Source of the DNA: Anaerolineales bacterium
GTDB lineage: Bacteria > Chloroflexota > Anaerolineae > Anaerolineales > UBA11579
Direction of reading: 5' to 3'
Assembly (NCBI GenBank): GCA_026129335.1
Contig: JAHCIH010000006.1
Span: 1 to 64,000 of the forward strand
DNA length: 64,000 nt
Below, piece after piece: positions 27,197 to 34,416 of the stretch (within the stretch, counting starts at the first letter, position 1; every line of letters starts with the position of its first letter). The notes under the pieces were generated by a model. It worked only from the letters and a program-made list of their open reading frames with translations. It was not told where the DNA came from and searched no databases. A program made the translations under genes and the position numbers.

Positions 27197-27216
27197 CTTT
27201 TGTCTTTTGTGGTTAA
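27197..27216 (+). repeat. CTTTGTG dispersed intergenic repeat, copy B
   Basis: CTTTTGTCTTTTGTGGTTAA ends inside the TAA stop codon (read on the minus strand at 27213-27215) of the FAD/Fe-S oxidoreductase gene. It is a degenerate member of the family also found at 19162, 36032, 49390 and 51007. Confidence 0.6.
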
Positions 27217-30152
27217 TTTTCCAGCTGCTCCGCAATCAGCTGCAGCGGATGCGCAGCATCCACGCCGGCGCCGCCGGCGATTTGGGCCCGGCAGGAGAGG
27301 CCGGCGGCGGCCACCTGGCGGCCACTAGCAGCGCGCACGGCGGGGAACAGGGCCAGCTCGCCGATCTGCATTGACAGGTCATAGTGCTCGGCTTCGTAGC
27401 CGAAGGAGCCCGCCATCCCGCAGCAACCGGACTCGATCAGCTCCACCTGGTAGCCCAGGGCGCCCAGCAGCGCCGCGGTGGCGGCCTGCCCGCTGGGCAA
27501 GCCGTCGTCTGCTGGCGGCTGGGTTTTTTGGTAGCAGTGGCCGTGCAGCAGCACGGCCTCACCCTCTGTGGGGCGCAGCGCGGCCCGCAGGGTCTCCAGC
27601 GGAGCGGGGCCGTAGTCCGGCCGGCGCAGCAGGAACTCGTCCAGCATGAATGCCCGCTTCGCCAAAGCGCTCACGCCCTGCTCGGCGGGCAGCAAGTCCA
27701 GGTATTCGTCGCGCAGCGTGTAGATCTCTGAAGGCTCGAAGCCGACCACCGGCAGGCGGCCCGCCGGGTCAGCCTTGCGCACGGCGGCCAGCACCTTCTG
27801 CGCGTGGCGGCGCGCCTGCGGCAGGAAGCCTTTGGAGATCAGCGGCCGCCCGGCGCCGGAGACCGGCAGCAGGTGAGGCCGCAAGCCAGCGGCGCGCAGC
27901 ACGCGCATCGCCGCATCCGTGATTTCGGGATGAAACAAATCGCAGAAAGGGTCGCTGAGCAGCAGCGCGTCCGCTTCGGCGGCCGGGGTGGAAGCTGCCC
28001 GGCTCCGCCGCCAGGTGAAGGCGGGCAGGCTGCGCCCGGCGGCCAGGCCCAGCAGGCTCTCGGCCAGCGCCTTGCCCACCTCGCTTTGCGTGACCAGGTT
28101 GGCCAGCGGAGCGAAAGGCCGCGCCAGGCGGCCCAGCTCGGCGATGTAGGCGAAGAGGTAATCGCGCAGCGGGCGGTGGTGGCTCTGGTAATAGTCGTGC
28201 AAAAAGTCGTACTTCAGCTTGGCCATGTCCACGCCCGAAGGGCATTCGGCCTTGCAGCCCTTGCACTCCAGGCAGAGGTCCAGCGCGGCGTGCACGGCGC
28301 GCGCCGCGTCGGCGTTCTCCGGCAGGCCGGTGCTGATCAGGGCGCGCAGCAGGTTGCCGCGGCCGCGGGTGCTGTGCATCTCCTCGCGGGTCGCCTGGAA
28401 GGAAGGGCACATCACGCCGCCGTCTTTGCGGCACACGCCGGCCCCGTTGCACATCTCGATGGCCCCGGCCAGCCCGCCCTGGGCGCCAAAGTCCAGCACC
28501 GGCAGCCAGGGGTCGGCCTGGTAGCCCGGCCCCATGCGCAGGTTCTCGTGCATCGGCTGGGGGTTGATCGCCTTACCGGGGTTCAGACGGCCCTCGGGGT
28601 CGGCGGCCATTTTCAAGTCGTCGAACAGGCGGATGATTTCCGGCTCGAAAGTGTCCTTGAGCCATTCGCCGTGCGAGAGGCCGTCGCCGTGCTCGCCGCT
28701 CATCGCCCCGCCGTAGCGCTTGGCCGCGGCCATCACCGCCTGGGTGATGGCGCGCATCTGCTCGAGCCCTTGCAATGTCTTGACGTTGATCAGCGGGCGG
28801 ACGTGCAGGCAGCCCGCCGAGGCGTGGGCGTAGAAGTCGCCGCCGGTGCCGTTGGCGGCCAGCACCGCCTGGAACTCGCGCACGAACTCGCCGAGGTGCT
28901 CCACGGGCACGGCCACGTCTTCGATGAAAGGCAGCGGCTTGGCGTCGCCGGGTCGCGACATGAGCAGGCCCAGGCCCACCTTGCGCACCGCCCAGACCTG
29001 CTCCTGCTCGGCCGGGGTCAGGGCGCGCACTGCGTCCGCTCCCAGCCGGTCCAGCTTGGCTTCGGCCTCGGCTTGGGTGTCGCCGGAGAATTCGATGATC
29101 AATATCGCTTCGGGGTCGCCTTTGACGAAGGAGAGCCGCTTGGCGTAGGCCGGCACGGAGCGCGCCAGGCGGATCATCGCCTGCGGGATGAGCTCGATGG
29201 CCGAGGGCTCCAGCGCCAGCAGGCCGGGCGCAGCGTCGCAGGCCTCGGCGATGCCGGGATAGGAAACCACGCCCAGCACGGTGAAGGCCGGCTTGGGTAC
29301 CAGTCGGACCTGGATGCGCTTGAAGACCGCCAGCGTGCCCTCGGAGCCAACCAGCAGCGGGGCCAGGTTGAGCTGGCCTTCAGGGATGGGCGGATAGGCG
29401 TCGCCGGCCCCGGCGCGTTTCCACAGCGGCGGCTGGCTGGCCGACCAGGGCAGTAGATAATTCAGGCTGTAGCCTGAGGCGCGCCGCCAGGTGCGCGGCC
29501 AGCCTTGGCGGATGGCTTCGGCGCCCTCGTCGCGGATGTGCAGCGCCTGGCGGTACAGGGCCGCTTCCAGCGTGTCGCCGCCAGCGCGGGCCAGCGCATC
29601 GGCCAGAGGCAGGCTCTCCAGCCGGGCGCCGCTACTGTCGGCTAGCAAGGCATCCACCGCCAGGGCGTTGTCGGCGGTCATGCCATAGCTGATCGAGTGC
29701 GCCCCGGTGGAGTTGTTGCCCAGCATGCCGCCGAAGGTGGCCCGGTCGGCCGAGGCCGGGTCGGGACCGAACATCAGCCCGTGGCGAGCGGCGGCCCGGT
29801 TAAAAGTATTGAGCACTAGGCCAGGTTGCACCCAGGCGCTGCGCGCTTCAGGGTTGATTTCCAAGATCTGGTTGAGGTGGCGGGTGAAGTCAATCACCAG
29901 CGCCGGGCCAATGCTCTGCCCGGCCAGGCTGGTGCCGGAGCCGCGCGGCAGCACCGGCACGCCCTGGCCCGCGGCCAGCTCCAGCAGGCCGGAGAGCTCA
30001 TCTTCGTGGCGAGGGAAAGCGACACCCAGCGGGCTGAGCTGGTAGATGGACGCGTCGGTGCTGTACAGTTGGCGCGTGGCCGCGTCCAGCCGCAGCTCGC
30101 CCAGGCTTTGCTGGCGCGCCAGCGCAGCAAACTGGGCCAGCTGCTCGGACAT
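27213..30152 (-). CDS. YdiJ-like FAD-linked and Fe-S-binding oxidoreductase
   Basis: A 979-residue fusion of a GlcD-type FAD dehydrogenase and an iron-sulfur half. The FAD_binding_4 domain (about 35-215) has VLPRGSGTSLAGQSIG. The FAD-oxidase_C domain (about 240-530) ends with MSGEHGDGLSHGEW. Next comes a 4Fe-4S ferredoxin-like region with CLECKGCKAECP near residue 630. Two CCG-type cysteine-rich motifs close the protein, the last ESGCCGMAG near residue 912. This is the architecture of D-2-hydroxyacid (D-lactate or D-2-hydroxyglutarate) dehydrogenases such as YdiJ. It feeds electrons to quinone or an electron carrier. Its ATG overlaps the hflX stop by one base (TAATG). Confidence 0.9.
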   Translation of the reverse strand: MSEQLAQFAALARQQSLGELRLDAATRQLYSTDASIYQLSPLGVAFPRHEDELSGLLELAAGQGVPVLPRGSGTSLAGQSIGPALVIDFTRHLNQILEINPEARSAWVQPGLVLNTFNRAAARHGLMFGPDPASADRATFGGMLGNNSTGAHSISYGMTADNALAVDALLADSSGARLESLPLADALARAGGDTLEAALYRQALHIRDEGAEAIRQGWPRTWRRASGYSLNYLLPWSASQPPLWKRAGAGDAYPPIPEGQLNLAPLLVGSEGTLAVFKRIQVRLVPKPAFTVLGVVSYPGIAEACDAAPGLLALEPSAIELIPQAMIRLARSVPAYAKRLSFVKGDPEAILIIEFSGDTQAEAEAKLDRLGADAVRALTPAEQEQVWAVRKVGLGLLMSRPGDAKPLPFIEDVAVPVEHLGEFVREFQAVLAANGTGGDFYAHASAGCLHVRPLINVKTLQGLEQMRAITQAVMAAAKRYGGAMSGEHGDGLSHGEWLKDTFEPEIIRLFDDLKMAADPEGRLNPGKAINPQPMHENLRMGPGYQADPWLPVLDFGAQGGLAGAIEMCNGAGVCRKDGGVMCPSFQATREEMHSTRGRGNLLRALISTGLPENADAARAVHAALDLCLECKGCKAECPSGVDMAKLKYDFLHDYYQSHHRPLRDYLFAYIAELGRLARPFAPLANLVTQSEVGKALAESLLGLAAGRSLPAFTWRRSRAASTPAAEADALLLSDPFCDLFHPEITDAAMRVLRAAGLRPHLLPVSGAGRPLISKGFLPQARRHAQKVLAAVRKADPAGRLPVVGFEPSEIYTLRDEYLDLLPAEQGVSALAKRAFMLDEFLLRRPDYGPAPLETLRAALRPTEGEAVLLHGHCYQKTQPPADDGLPSGQAATAALLGALGYQVELIESGCCGMAGSFGYEAEHYDLSMQIGELALFPAVRAASGRQVAAAGLSCRAQIAGGAGVDAAHPLQLIAEQLEN

Positions 30153-31489
30153 TATTCGGCCTCGGCAGGGATGCCGGACGCGGCGAAGGGGCTGTAGCGG
30201 GCCAGCAGGCGGCCGGGGATGCGGCCCTGGATGTGCACTCCGTGGCGGGTGTGCTCGATGCGGTCCACCTTGCCCTGCTCGTGGAACAGGGCGATCAGCG
30301 CGCCTTCCTGGTAGGGCAGCAATACCTCGACGGGGGTCAGCGTTTCGTACAGCTTGCGGTTGACCGCGTCGAGCAGTTCATCCAGGCCCTGACTACGCAG
30401 CGCAGAGACGGCCACGGCGCCCTCGAAATCCTGCAAAGCTTCCTGCGCCGCGGCGGGGTTATCCAGCCGGTCGATCTTGTTCAGCACGGTAAGCACGGGA
30501 ATGTGGTCGGCGTCGATGTCTTCCAGTGTGGTCAGCACCGCCTCGGCCTGCTCGTGCACGTTGGGGTGGGTGACGTCGACCACGTGGAGCAGCAGGTCGG
30601 CTTCCTGGATCTCTTCCAGCGTGGCCTTGAACGCCTCGATCAGCGTGGTGGGCAGCTTTTGGATGAAGCCGACGGTGTCGGTGAAGAGCGCCTCGCGCCC
30701 GCCGGGCAGGTCGACCTTGCGCGTGGTGGGGTCCAGCGTGGCGAAGAGTTGGTCGGCCACGTAGACCTCCGCGCCGGCCAGGGCGTTGAGCAGCGTGGAC
30801 TTGCCCGCATTGGTGTAGCCCACCAAGGCGATGATGGGGATACGGGCGCGCTTGCGCTGGGCGCGGTAGCGCCCGCGGCGGGCGCTGACCTTGCCGAGCT
30901 CGTCCTTCAGCTTGGTGATCTTGCGGCCGATCTCGCGGCGGTCGACCTCCAGCTGCGTTTCGCCGGGGCCGCGCAGGCCCACGCCGCCGGAGCCGCTGCG
31001 CCCGCCGCCACCGCCCGCCTGGCGAGCCAGGTGGGTCCAGGCGCGGGTCAACCGCGGCAGGCGATACTCGTACTGCGCCAGCTCCACCTGCAGCGCGCCT
31101 TCGTGCGTGCTGGCATGCTGGGCGAAGATGTCCAGGATCAGCGCGGTGCGGTCCACCACGCGGCGCTTCTCCCCGAAGACCTTCTCCAGCTCGCGCTGGT
31201 GGCGCGGCGAAAGCTCATCATCGAAAAGGATGACGCTGACGTCCAGTTCATCGGCCAGGGCTTTGACTTCTTCGACCTTGCCTTTGCCGATCAGCGTTTT
31301 CGGATTTGGGCTGGCCAACTGCTGTGAGGTGCCGCCGACCACCTCTAGGCCGGCGGTGCGCGCCAAAACGGACAACTCCTCGAGCGAGTCGTCCAGCGAG
31401 AGCAGCGCGGGCTGGCCGGCGATCTGCACGCCGACGATCAGGGTGCGCTCCAACTCAGGAAGGTTGGACTGGGTACGTCCTTTGGGCAT
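30152..31489 (-). CDS. hflX: GTPase HflX
   Basis: A 445-residue ribosome-associated GTPase of the OBG-HflX family, which splits or rescues stalled ribosomes under stress. The N-terminal HflX domain (about 12-215) contains SPNPKTLIGKGKVEEV and a glycine linker GGGGGRSGSGGVGLRGPGE (about 160-177). The G domain (about 216-380) has G1 GYTNAGKS (224-231), DTVGF, and NKID. Length is usual for the family. It starts 9 bp after the aminotransferase stop and is coupled to the FAD oxidoreductase gene downstream, so all belong to one minus-strand transcript. Confidence 0.96.
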   Translation of the reverse strand: MPKGRTQSNLPELERTLIVGVQIAGQPALLSLDDSLEELSVLARTAGLEVVGGTSQQLASPNPKTLIGKGKVEEVKALADELDVSVILFDDELSPRHQRELEKVFGEKRRVVDRTALILDIFAQHASTHEGALQVELAQYEYRLPRLTRAWTHLARQAGGGGGRSGSGGVGLRGPGETQLEVDRREIGRKITKLKDELGKVSARRGRYRAQRKRARIPIIALVGYTNAGKSTLLNALAGAEVYVADQLFATLDPTTRKVDLPGGREALFTDTVGFIQKLPTTLIEAFKATLEEIQEADLLLHVVDVTHPNVHEQAEAVLTTLEDIDADHIPVLTVLNKIDRLDNPAAAQEALQDFEGAVAVSALRSQGLDELLDAVNRKLYETLTPVEVLLPYQEGALIALFHEQGKVDRIEHTRHGVHIQGRIPGRLLARYSPFAASGIPAEAE

Positions 31490-31498
31490 GGCTCTATT

Positions 31499-32665
31499 CT
31501 ACTTGTGCAGCCAACCGGCGATGCGCTGCGCGCCCTCGCGGATTCGCTCGATGTCGGTGACCAGCGAAATACGGAAGTAGCCCTCGCCGTGCTCGCCGAA
31601 GACCGCGCCGGGCGTGGCGCTGACGCCGGTCTGTTCCAGCATGCGGGCGCAGAAGTCCATGCTCGGCTCGCCACCCGGCACCGGCGCCCAAACGTACAGG
31701 GCGGCTTGGGGCGGGGCGACCTGGATGCCGGCGCGGTGCAGGCCGTCGACCACGGCGTCGCGGCGCTCCTGGTAGATGCGGTTGCGCTCGGCCAGCCAAC
31801 CCTGGTCGCCCAGCATGGCCACCTCACCGGCGGCCATCAGCGGGGCGAACATGGCCGAGTCTTGCTGGCTCTTGTAGGTCTCGATGAACTTGAGCGCATC
31901 GGGCTGGCCCACCGCCATCCCCACCCGCCAGCCAGCCATGTTGTAGGTCTTGGAGAGCGAGTTGAACTCCACGACCACGTCTTTGGCGCCGGGCACCTGC
32001 AGCAGGCTGGGGGCACGGTAGCCGTCGTAGCCCACGTCGCAATAAGGGTTGTCGTGCGCCACCACCAGGTCGTGCTGGCGGGCGAAGGCGACAGTGCGCT
32101 CAAAGAAGGCAATATCGGCGATGGCGCCGGTGGGGTTGTTGGGATAGTTCAGCCAGAGGATTTTGGCTTTCTTGAGCATCTCGGCGGGGATGGCGGCGTA
32201 GTCGGGCAGAAACGCGTTTTCGGCCAGCAGCGGCAGCTTATGCACCTCGCCACCGGCGATCTTCGTGCTCATCGCATAGACCGCATAGGCCGGGTCCGGC
32301 ACCAGCGAAACATCGCCGGGGTTGAGCAGCGCCTGACTGAGGATGAACAGGCCCTCTTTGGAGCCGATCAGGTCGATGACTTCGGTTTTCGGGTCGAGAT
32401 CGACGTCGAAGCGCTTTTTGTAATAGTCCGCCACCGCGCTGCGGAAGGGCGCGGTAAGTCCCAGCGTGTAGCCGTGCGTGTTGGCCTTGCTGGCGGCATC
32501 GAACATCGCTTCGAGGATGAAGCCGGGTGGAGGCAGATCGGGGCTGCCAATGTCCAAGCGCACCACGTCCACACCCTGGGCGCGCATGGCGGTGATGCGC
32601 TTGCCCAGGTCGGCGAAGAAGTACGGCTTGATGTGTGCGATGCGATGGGCGGGTCGTAGGGGCAT
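31499..32665 (-). CDS. Class I/II aminotransferase, LL-diaminopimelate aminotransferase-like
   Basis: A 388-residue PLP enzyme. K239 in SLSKTYNMAGWRVG is the Schiff-base lysine, NYPNNPTG (173-180) holds the cofactor, and a C-terminal arginine lies in GEGYFRISLV. The N-terminal IKPYFFADLGKRI and the DIGSPDLPPP strand resemble DapL-type LL-diaminopimelate aminotransferases, which make lysine and cell-wall precursor in many Chloroflexota. An aspartate or alanine aminotransferase cannot be ruled out. A 27-base sequence directly before its ATG is duplicated before the neighbouring sulfotransferase gene. It is upstream of hflX in the same operon. Confidence 0.85.
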   Translation of the reverse strand: MPLRPAHRIAHIKPYFFADLGKRITAMRAQGVDVVRLDIGSPDLPPPGFILEAMFDAASKANTHGYTLGLTAPFRSAVADYYKKRFDVDLDPKTEVIDLIGSKEGLFILSQALLNPGDVSLVPDPAYAVYAMSTKIAGGEVHKLPLLAENAFLPDYAAIPAEMLKKAKILWLNYPNNPTGAIADIAFFERTVAFARQHDLVVAHDNPYCDVGYDGYRAPSLLQVPGAKDVVVEFNSLSKTYNMAGWRVGMAVGQPDALKFIETYKSQQDSAMFAPLMAAGEVAMLGDQGWLAERNRIYQERRDAVVDGLHRAGIQVAPPQAALYVWAPVPGGEPSMDFCARMLEQTGVSATPGAVFGEHGEGYFRISLVTDIERIREGAQRIAGWLHK

Positions 32666-32666
32666 G

Positions 32667-32693
32667 GGGCAGAGTGTACCAAAGGAAGGGATG
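32667..32693 (-). repeat. 27-bp direct repeat, copy 1 (aminotransferase leader)
   Basis: GGGCAGAGTGTACCAAAGG...GGGATG, identical to 33620-33646. It lies one base from the start codon (32665) of the aminotransferase. Between it and the next gene is low-complexity G/A-rich DNA (32691-32720). Confidence 0.85.
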
Positions 32694-32728
32694 GGGGATG
32701 AGGGCGGAGGGATGAATCCCAGTCAGGG

Positions 32729-33619
32729 CTATGCAATGGAGGCCATGGTTGACCGTTGTCTGAGGTCTTCATACTGTGCCCACAAGCAGCTGTGGATTTC
32801 TTGCGCTTCCTGAGGGTCCAGTCTGGCCAAGGCGGATGCATCGGCCTGGGGGTCAATGCGTATCTCGCCGGCAACCACATTGCGCAGCCCCTTGCCTGGC
32901 TGGTTCGGCGTATCCTGATAGGTTTGCCATTCGCGGCGGGGGTTCAGGCCAGCCAGATCCGCCAAGCGCGCGATCACCTCATTGGGGTTGGCGATCAGTT
33001 CATCAAATGTGAGGATGGTTAGTCGCCCGGCAAAGGCCGGGCTGTCCTCAATAAATTTGGCGTGCACATTTGCCCAAAAATCACAATTTTCAGGGAGGCT
33101 GGCTTCTCTGTATAAGGACCATTTTCGACGCAGCCCCTCAATGCTGGTTATTGGGTTGCGTACGATCAGGAGAAAATACGCCGAAGGAAAAGCCTGCGCC
33201 AGCAGCCCCGCTCGCACTAAATGCGTATTAGGTGCCTTATCCAGCACTGTTTTGCCGCGTTTGGGCGGCTGCACCGCGTCGCGGTATAGCCGCAAACTAT
33301 CCATGCGCACACGGTCTGAGGTGATATCGGGACCAAAAAACATGGCCTGCCAATATGCCGCCAAGGTGGAGTAGTGACCGGTTGGTTCAATGCGCAAACA
33401 GGATGTGGCATCGGCAGCCAATGCGCTCTCTGGCAGGTACGCTGCAATTTGGTAGCGCTGGTTCAGTAGAGCAGTAACCAGTGTGGTACCACTGCCAGCT
33501 ACACCACAAATGAACAAGGGCTTGAAGGAGCTATCCCAAGGTTTGACGAGCCGGTATAACGCAGTGCTGCTTAGACGTTCCAGACGGGCAAATGCACGAG
33601 CAGGTAGTGAGGCGCGCAT
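32729..33619 (-). CDS. Sulfotransferase-family protein
   Basis: A 296-residue protein with the two PAPS-binding elements of sulfotransferases. The 5'-phosphosulfate loop is PLFICGVAGSGTTLVTALL (about 34-52, a P-loop-like GVAGSGTT). The 3'-phosphate element is FLLIVRNPITSIEGLRRKW (about 148-166). It would transfer sulfate from PAPS to an unknown acceptor such as a glycan or lipid. No signal peptide is clear. It lies 63 bp upstream of the aminotransferase and is flanked by an exact 27-bp direct repeat, which suggests insertion or local duplication into this operon. Confidence 0.85.
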   Translation of the reverse strand: MRASLPARAFARLERLSSTALYRLVKPWDSSFKPLFICGVAGSGTTLVTALLNQRYQIAAYLPESALAADATSCLRIEPTGHYSTLAAYWQAMFFGPDITSDRVRMDSLRLYRDAVQPPKRGKTVLDKAPNTHLVRAGLLAQAFPSAYFLLIVRNPITSIEGLRRKWSLYREASLPENCDFWANVHAKFIEDSPAFAGRLTILTFDELIANPNEVIARLADLAGLNPRREWQTYQDTPNQPGKGLRNVVAGEIRIDPQADASALARLDPQEAQEIHSCLWAQYEDLRQRSTMASIA

Positions 33620-33646
33620 GGGCAGAGTGTACCAAAGGAAGGGATG
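33620..33646 (-). repeat. 27-bp direct repeat, copy 2 (sulfotransferase leader)
   Basis: Identical over 27 bases to 32667-32693 and placed immediately before the sulfotransferase ATG (33619). On the coding strand it reads from CATCCC to CTGCCC. Confidence 0.85.
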
Positions 33647-33664
33647 ACGGCGTGTTCTTATCGT

Positions 33665-33694
33665 GTAGGGGGCGAAGCATGCTTCGCCCCCTAC
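33665..33694. repeat. Perfect 30-bp palindrome, GTAGGGG...CCCCTAC family, copy 2
   Basis: GTAGGGGGCGAAGCA is followed directly by its exact reverse complement. It shares the outer arms with the palindromes at 27058 and 50970, but its centre is GAAGCATGCTTC instead of CACGGCCGTG. It lies between rpiA and the sulfotransferase gene. Confidence 0.85.
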
Positions 33695-33723
33695 AAAGTA
33701 TGTGCGGTCTTAGACTTTTGTGG

Positions 33724-34416
33724 CTATTTCTTTGGCTGCAAATGCCGCAGCCCGCCGGCTCCGGCGACGAAGACGTCCGTGGCCAAGCCGAGGAACAGGC
33801 CATGTTCCAGGATGCCGCTGCGGGCTTCGAGCGCGGCGGCCAAGGCCGCCGGGTCGGCGATGGGGCCGAAGTCGCAGTCCAGCAAATAACTGCCCTGGTC
33901 GCTGAGCGCCGGTTCGCCGCCGGCGGCGAGCCGCAGGGTCGCTTGCCCGCCCAGGTTAGCGATGAAGTCGGCCTGGCGCGCCCAGCCGAAGGGCAGTACC
34001 TCAACTGGCAGCCGGAAGCGGCCCCCGACGCGTTCGGAGAGCTTGCCCTCGTCGACGATGATGGACAGGCGGCGGCTGTTCTGCGCCAGGATCTTCTCGC
34101 GCAGCAGCGCGCCGCCGCCGCCCTTGATCAGGTTGAACTGCGCATCCACCTCGTCGGCGCCGTCAATGGTCAGGTCGAGATGGGCGTGCTCGTTTAGCTC
34201 GGCCAGGGGGATGCCCAGGCGCTGGCACTCGGCCTGCGTGGCCCGCGAGGCGGGCACGGCGACGACCTCGGCCAGCTCGCCGGCCGCCAGGCGGGCAGCC
34301 AGCGACACCAAGGCAAACTGTACTGTGCTGCCGTGGCCCAGGCCCAGCGCCATGCCGGGCTGAACCAGCGCCACGGCCGCCTCGGCGGCTTGTTGTTTGT
34401 AGGCGTCAGTGCTCAT
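33724..34416 (-). CDS. rpiA: Ribose-5-phosphate isomerase A
   Basis: A 230-residue RpiA that interconverts ribose 5-phosphate and ribulose 5-phosphate in the pentose-phosphate pathway. Key motifs are GLGHGSTVQFAL (phosphate loop, about 24-35), the catalytic-region DGADEVDAQ (about 86-94) and KGGGGALLREK (about 99-109). Length is normal. It overlaps the end of pgi by 4 bp, giving a two-gene sugar-phosphate unit at the head of this minus-strand operon. Confidence 0.96.
   Translation of the reverse strand: MSTDAYKQQAAEAAVALVQPGMALGLGHGSTVQFALVSLAARLAAGELAEVVAVPASRATQAECQRLGIPLAELNEHAHLDLTIDGADEVDAQFNLIKGGGGALLREKILAQNSRRLSIIVDEGKLSERVGGRFRLPVEVLPFGWARQADFIANLGGQATLRLAAGGEPALSDQGSYLLDCDFGPIADPAALAAALEARSGILEHGLFLGLATDVFVAGAGGLRHLQPKK

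Larger units (their letters stand above)
26842..27212. other. 371-bp intergenic region made largely of repeats
   Basis: No gene is visible here. It holds the promoter side of the small lipoprotein (26842 onward), then an ATTGCTTCG/CGCAATGA inverted element (26951-27033), a perfect 26-bp palindrome (27058-27083), an ATTGCTT...AAGCAAT inverted repeat (27091-27123), a short tract of GCTTA-type units (about 27166-27190), and a CTTTTGTGGTTAA repeat reaching the stop codon of the FAD/Fe-S gene. Confidence 0.8.

Noticed and set aside
26951-27216. CRISPR array
   Set aside because: The repeats are different palindromic families, not regularly spaced identical repeats, and there are no cas genes.
27804-29456. 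Long plus-strand frame (550 residues) opposite the FAD/Fe-S gene
   Set aside because: It is antisense to a well-supported protein, with His/Gln/Gly/Arg-rich low-complexity sequence and no motif.
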